The position numbers were made by a program, and so were the translations under genes. A stretch of 5,375 nt of DNA from Longimicrobium sp. (GTDB lineage Bacteria; Gemmatimonadota; Gemmatimonadetes; Longimicrobiales; Longimicrobiaceae). The notes beneath the pieces were generated by a model. The model searched no databases. It was not told the origin of the DNA and worked only from the letters and a program-made list of their open reading frames with translations. Position 1 is the first letter of the stretch, and each line of letters opens with the position of its first letter. Of the stretch, positions 4,052 through 5,375 are shown one piece after another. The stretch lies in NCBI GenBank assembly GCA_030446945.1, contig JAUJMI010000278.1:1-5375 (forward strand). Reading direction: 5' to 3'.

Positions 4052-5375
4052 ATGCACACAGAGGAAAGCACCGCCTTCACCGACGCGCCCCTCCAGGAGG
4101 CGGCGCCGGAGCCCGAGCCGCCGCGCCAGCCGCTGCGGCGGGTGCCGCGCGCCGTGTCGCCGCGCGACGTGCCGAACGGGGCGGAGCTGGACCACCCGTC
4201 GCTCTACTTCAATCGCGAGCTGGGGCTGCTGGACTTCAACTGGCGCGTGCTCCACCAGGCCACCGACCCGCGCGTCCCGCTCCTGGAACGCGTGCGCTTC
4301 CTGGCGATCACCTCCAGCAACCTCGACGAGTTCTTCCAGAAGCGCGTGGGCGGGCTGCGGCGGCAGATCGCGGCCGGGGTGCAGACGCTGTCGCTGGACG
4401 GGCGCACCCCCGGCGAGCAGCTGCAGCTGATCGCCGACGCGGGGCTGGTGATGTACGCAGCCATGAGCGCCATCTGGGAGCGCGAGCTGGTCCCCCTCCT
4501 GCGCGGCGAGGCCGGCGTGGTGGTGTCGCGCTACACCGAGCTGGACGAGCGGCAGCGCGCGGGGCTGGACCTCTTCTTCCGCGAGCAGTTCTACCCCGTG
4601 CTCACCCCGCTCGCCGTGGACCCGGGGCACCCCTTCCCCTTCATCTCCAACCTGAGCCTGTCGCTGGCGGTACTGCTGCGCCACCGCGCGCGCAGCACCA
4701 TGCACTTCGCGCGCATCAAGGTGCCCACCAGCACCGGGCGCTGGCTCGCCGTTCCGCACTCCGAGCACCGCTTCCACTTCGTCCCGGTGGAGGACGTGAT
4801 CCAGGCCAACGCTGCCACGCTCTTCCGGGGGATGGAGGTGGTGTCGGTGGATGCCTTCCGCGTCACCCGCAACGCCGACGTGGCGCGCGACGACGACGAG
4901 GCGGAGGACCTTCTCTCGATGATCTCGGAGGAGCTGCGCGAGCGGCGCTTCGCCCCGGCGGTGCGGCTGGAGGTGGACCGCCACATGCCGCAGGAGGTGC
5001 GGGGGCTGCTGGTGCGCGAGCTGGAGGTGCAGCCGGAGGAGGTGTACGAGAGCGACGGGCTGATGGACCTGGCGGACTGCGCGCAGCTGGCCGATCTGGA
5101 TCTGCCGGCGCTCCGTTACGAGCCCTGGGAGCCCGTGGTTCCCGAGCCGTTCCGGCACGAGGGGGAGACGGAGGAGGAGAAGAACATCTTCGCCGTGATC
5201 CGGCGCGGCGACGTGCTGGTGCACCACCCCTACGAATCGTTCACCTCCAGCGTCCTGCGCCTCCTGGACGAGTCGGCCGACGACCCGCACGTGGTGGCGA
5301 TCAAGCAGACGCTCTACCGCACCGGCGTGGACTCTCCGGTGGTGAGGGCGCTGCTGCACGCGGCCGAGCGGGGGA
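4052..5375 (+). CDS. ppk1: Polyphosphate kinase 1, N-terminal 441 residues, 3' partial
   Basis: PPK1 transfers the gamma-phosphate of ATP reversibly to inorganic polyphosphate, in the cytoplasm or at the inner membrane. The frame is clean from ATG 4052 to the window edge. After a ~48-residue Pro/Glu-rich lead, the N domain begins 'LYFNRELGLLDFNWRVLHQA' (residue 51 on), followed by 'RFLAITSSNLDEFFQKRVGG', where Asn90 corresponds to the ATP-contacting Asn45 of the E. coli enzyme. The head domain includes 'PVLTPLAVDPGHPFPFISNL'. The first catalytic C domain opens with 'VHHPYESFTSSVLRLLDE' and 'AIKQTLYRTGVDSPVVRALL', whose Arg423 matches the Mg-binding Arg375 of E. coli. The phosphorylated histidine and later active-site residues lie beyond the right edge, as does the stop; roughly 300 residues are missing. 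ATG 4052 has no visible Shine-Dalgarno site; GTG 4142 is an alternative. No phosphate-regulon box is evident upstream. Confidence 0.93.
   Translation, partial: MHTEESTAFTDAPLQEAAPEPEPPRQPLRRVPRAVSPRDVPNGAELDHPSLYFNRELGLLDFNWRVLHQATDPRVPLLERVRFLAITSSNLDEFFQKRVGGLRRQIAAGVQTLSLDGRTPGEQLQLIADAGLVMYAAMSAIWERELVPLLRGEAGVVVSRYTELDERQRAGLDLFFREQFYPVLTPLAVDPGHPFPFISNLSLSLAVLLRHRARSTMHFARIKVPTSTGRWLAVPHSEHRFHFVPVEDVIQANAATLFRGMEVVSVDAFRVTRNADVARDDDEAEDLLSMISEELRERRFAPAVRLEVDRHMPQEVRGLLVRELEVQPEEVYESDGLMDLADCAQLADLDLPALRYEPWEPVVPEPFRHEGETEEEKNIFAVIRRGDVLVHHPYESFTSSVLRLLDESADDPHVVAIKQTLYRTGVDSPVVRALLHAAERG

Noticed and set aside
3508..4080. Start of the membrane protein at ATG 4078-4080, inside ppk
   Set aside because: The extra N-terminal residues are antisense to the ppk start and do not join in frame to 'MPIGFNPINPERSVCA'. 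The ATG pair at 4029-4034 is more sensible.
4031..5359. 442-residue open frame on the minus strand opposite ppk
   Set aside because: It is rich in His, Arg, Gln and Val with no domain signal and lies exactly antisense to a clearly conserved PPK1. It is a shadow of GC-rich codon use.
1..5375. The genes together as a new defence or signalling system
   Set aside because: The VIT/VWA and M50 genes are broken, and the TPR and PPK1 genes are transcribed separately with different neighbours. Apart from the probable membrane-protein/M50 operon nothing links them. No toxin, nuclease, transposase or integrase is visible.

Overview
The window is GC-rich bacterial DNA (clearly above two-thirds G+C by eye). 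Its gene content and intergenic repeats suggest a soil or environmental bacterium of the Gemmatimonadota, perhaps Longimicrobium-like. That placement rests on general resemblance of the proteins and of the short 'GGCTGAAGCC'-type intergenic repeats. It is an inference, not a database result.

Layout. (a) 3-1525, plus strand: the remains of one VIT + von Willebrand A (VWA) protein that enters from beyond the left edge. Its VIT part (3-533) and the back half of its VWA domain (530-1525) are in different frames, and the front half of the VWA domain, with the metal-binding DxSxS loop, is absent. (b) 1525-1717: non-coding, with a stem-loop, a good sigma-70-like promoter (TTGGCA-N16-CATAAT) and a 5'-leader hairpin. 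(c) 1718-2308, plus strand: an intact small TPR-like helical-repeat protein, probably starting at TTG behind an AGGAG site. (d) 2309-2540: convergent intergenic DNA with short palindromic repeats and a nested stem-loop that could be a bidirectional terminator. (e) 2541-3511, minus strand: a heavily damaged membrane-embedded site-2 protease (M50) gene. (f) 3508-4034, minus strand: a damaged gene for a small multi-spanning membrane protein, just upstream of the protease and probably once its operon partner. (g) 4052-5375, plus strand: the intact 5' two-thirds of polyphosphate kinase ppk1, running off the right edge and divergent from (f) with only 17 bp between start codons.

The most notable property is that coding damage is clustered. 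The M50/membrane-protein pair carries about ten frame changes, one in-frame stop right before the HEMGH zinc motif, and a small deletion at the usual GPLWG-like site. The VIT/VWA gene has lost its MIDAS core. By contrast the TPR gene and about 1.3 kb of ppk read cleanly. This fits local pseudogene decay or a local patch of poor assembly better than a uniform error rate. I see no convincing new multi-gene system. The remaining genes have no evident shared pathway beyond the former membrane-protein/protease pair.
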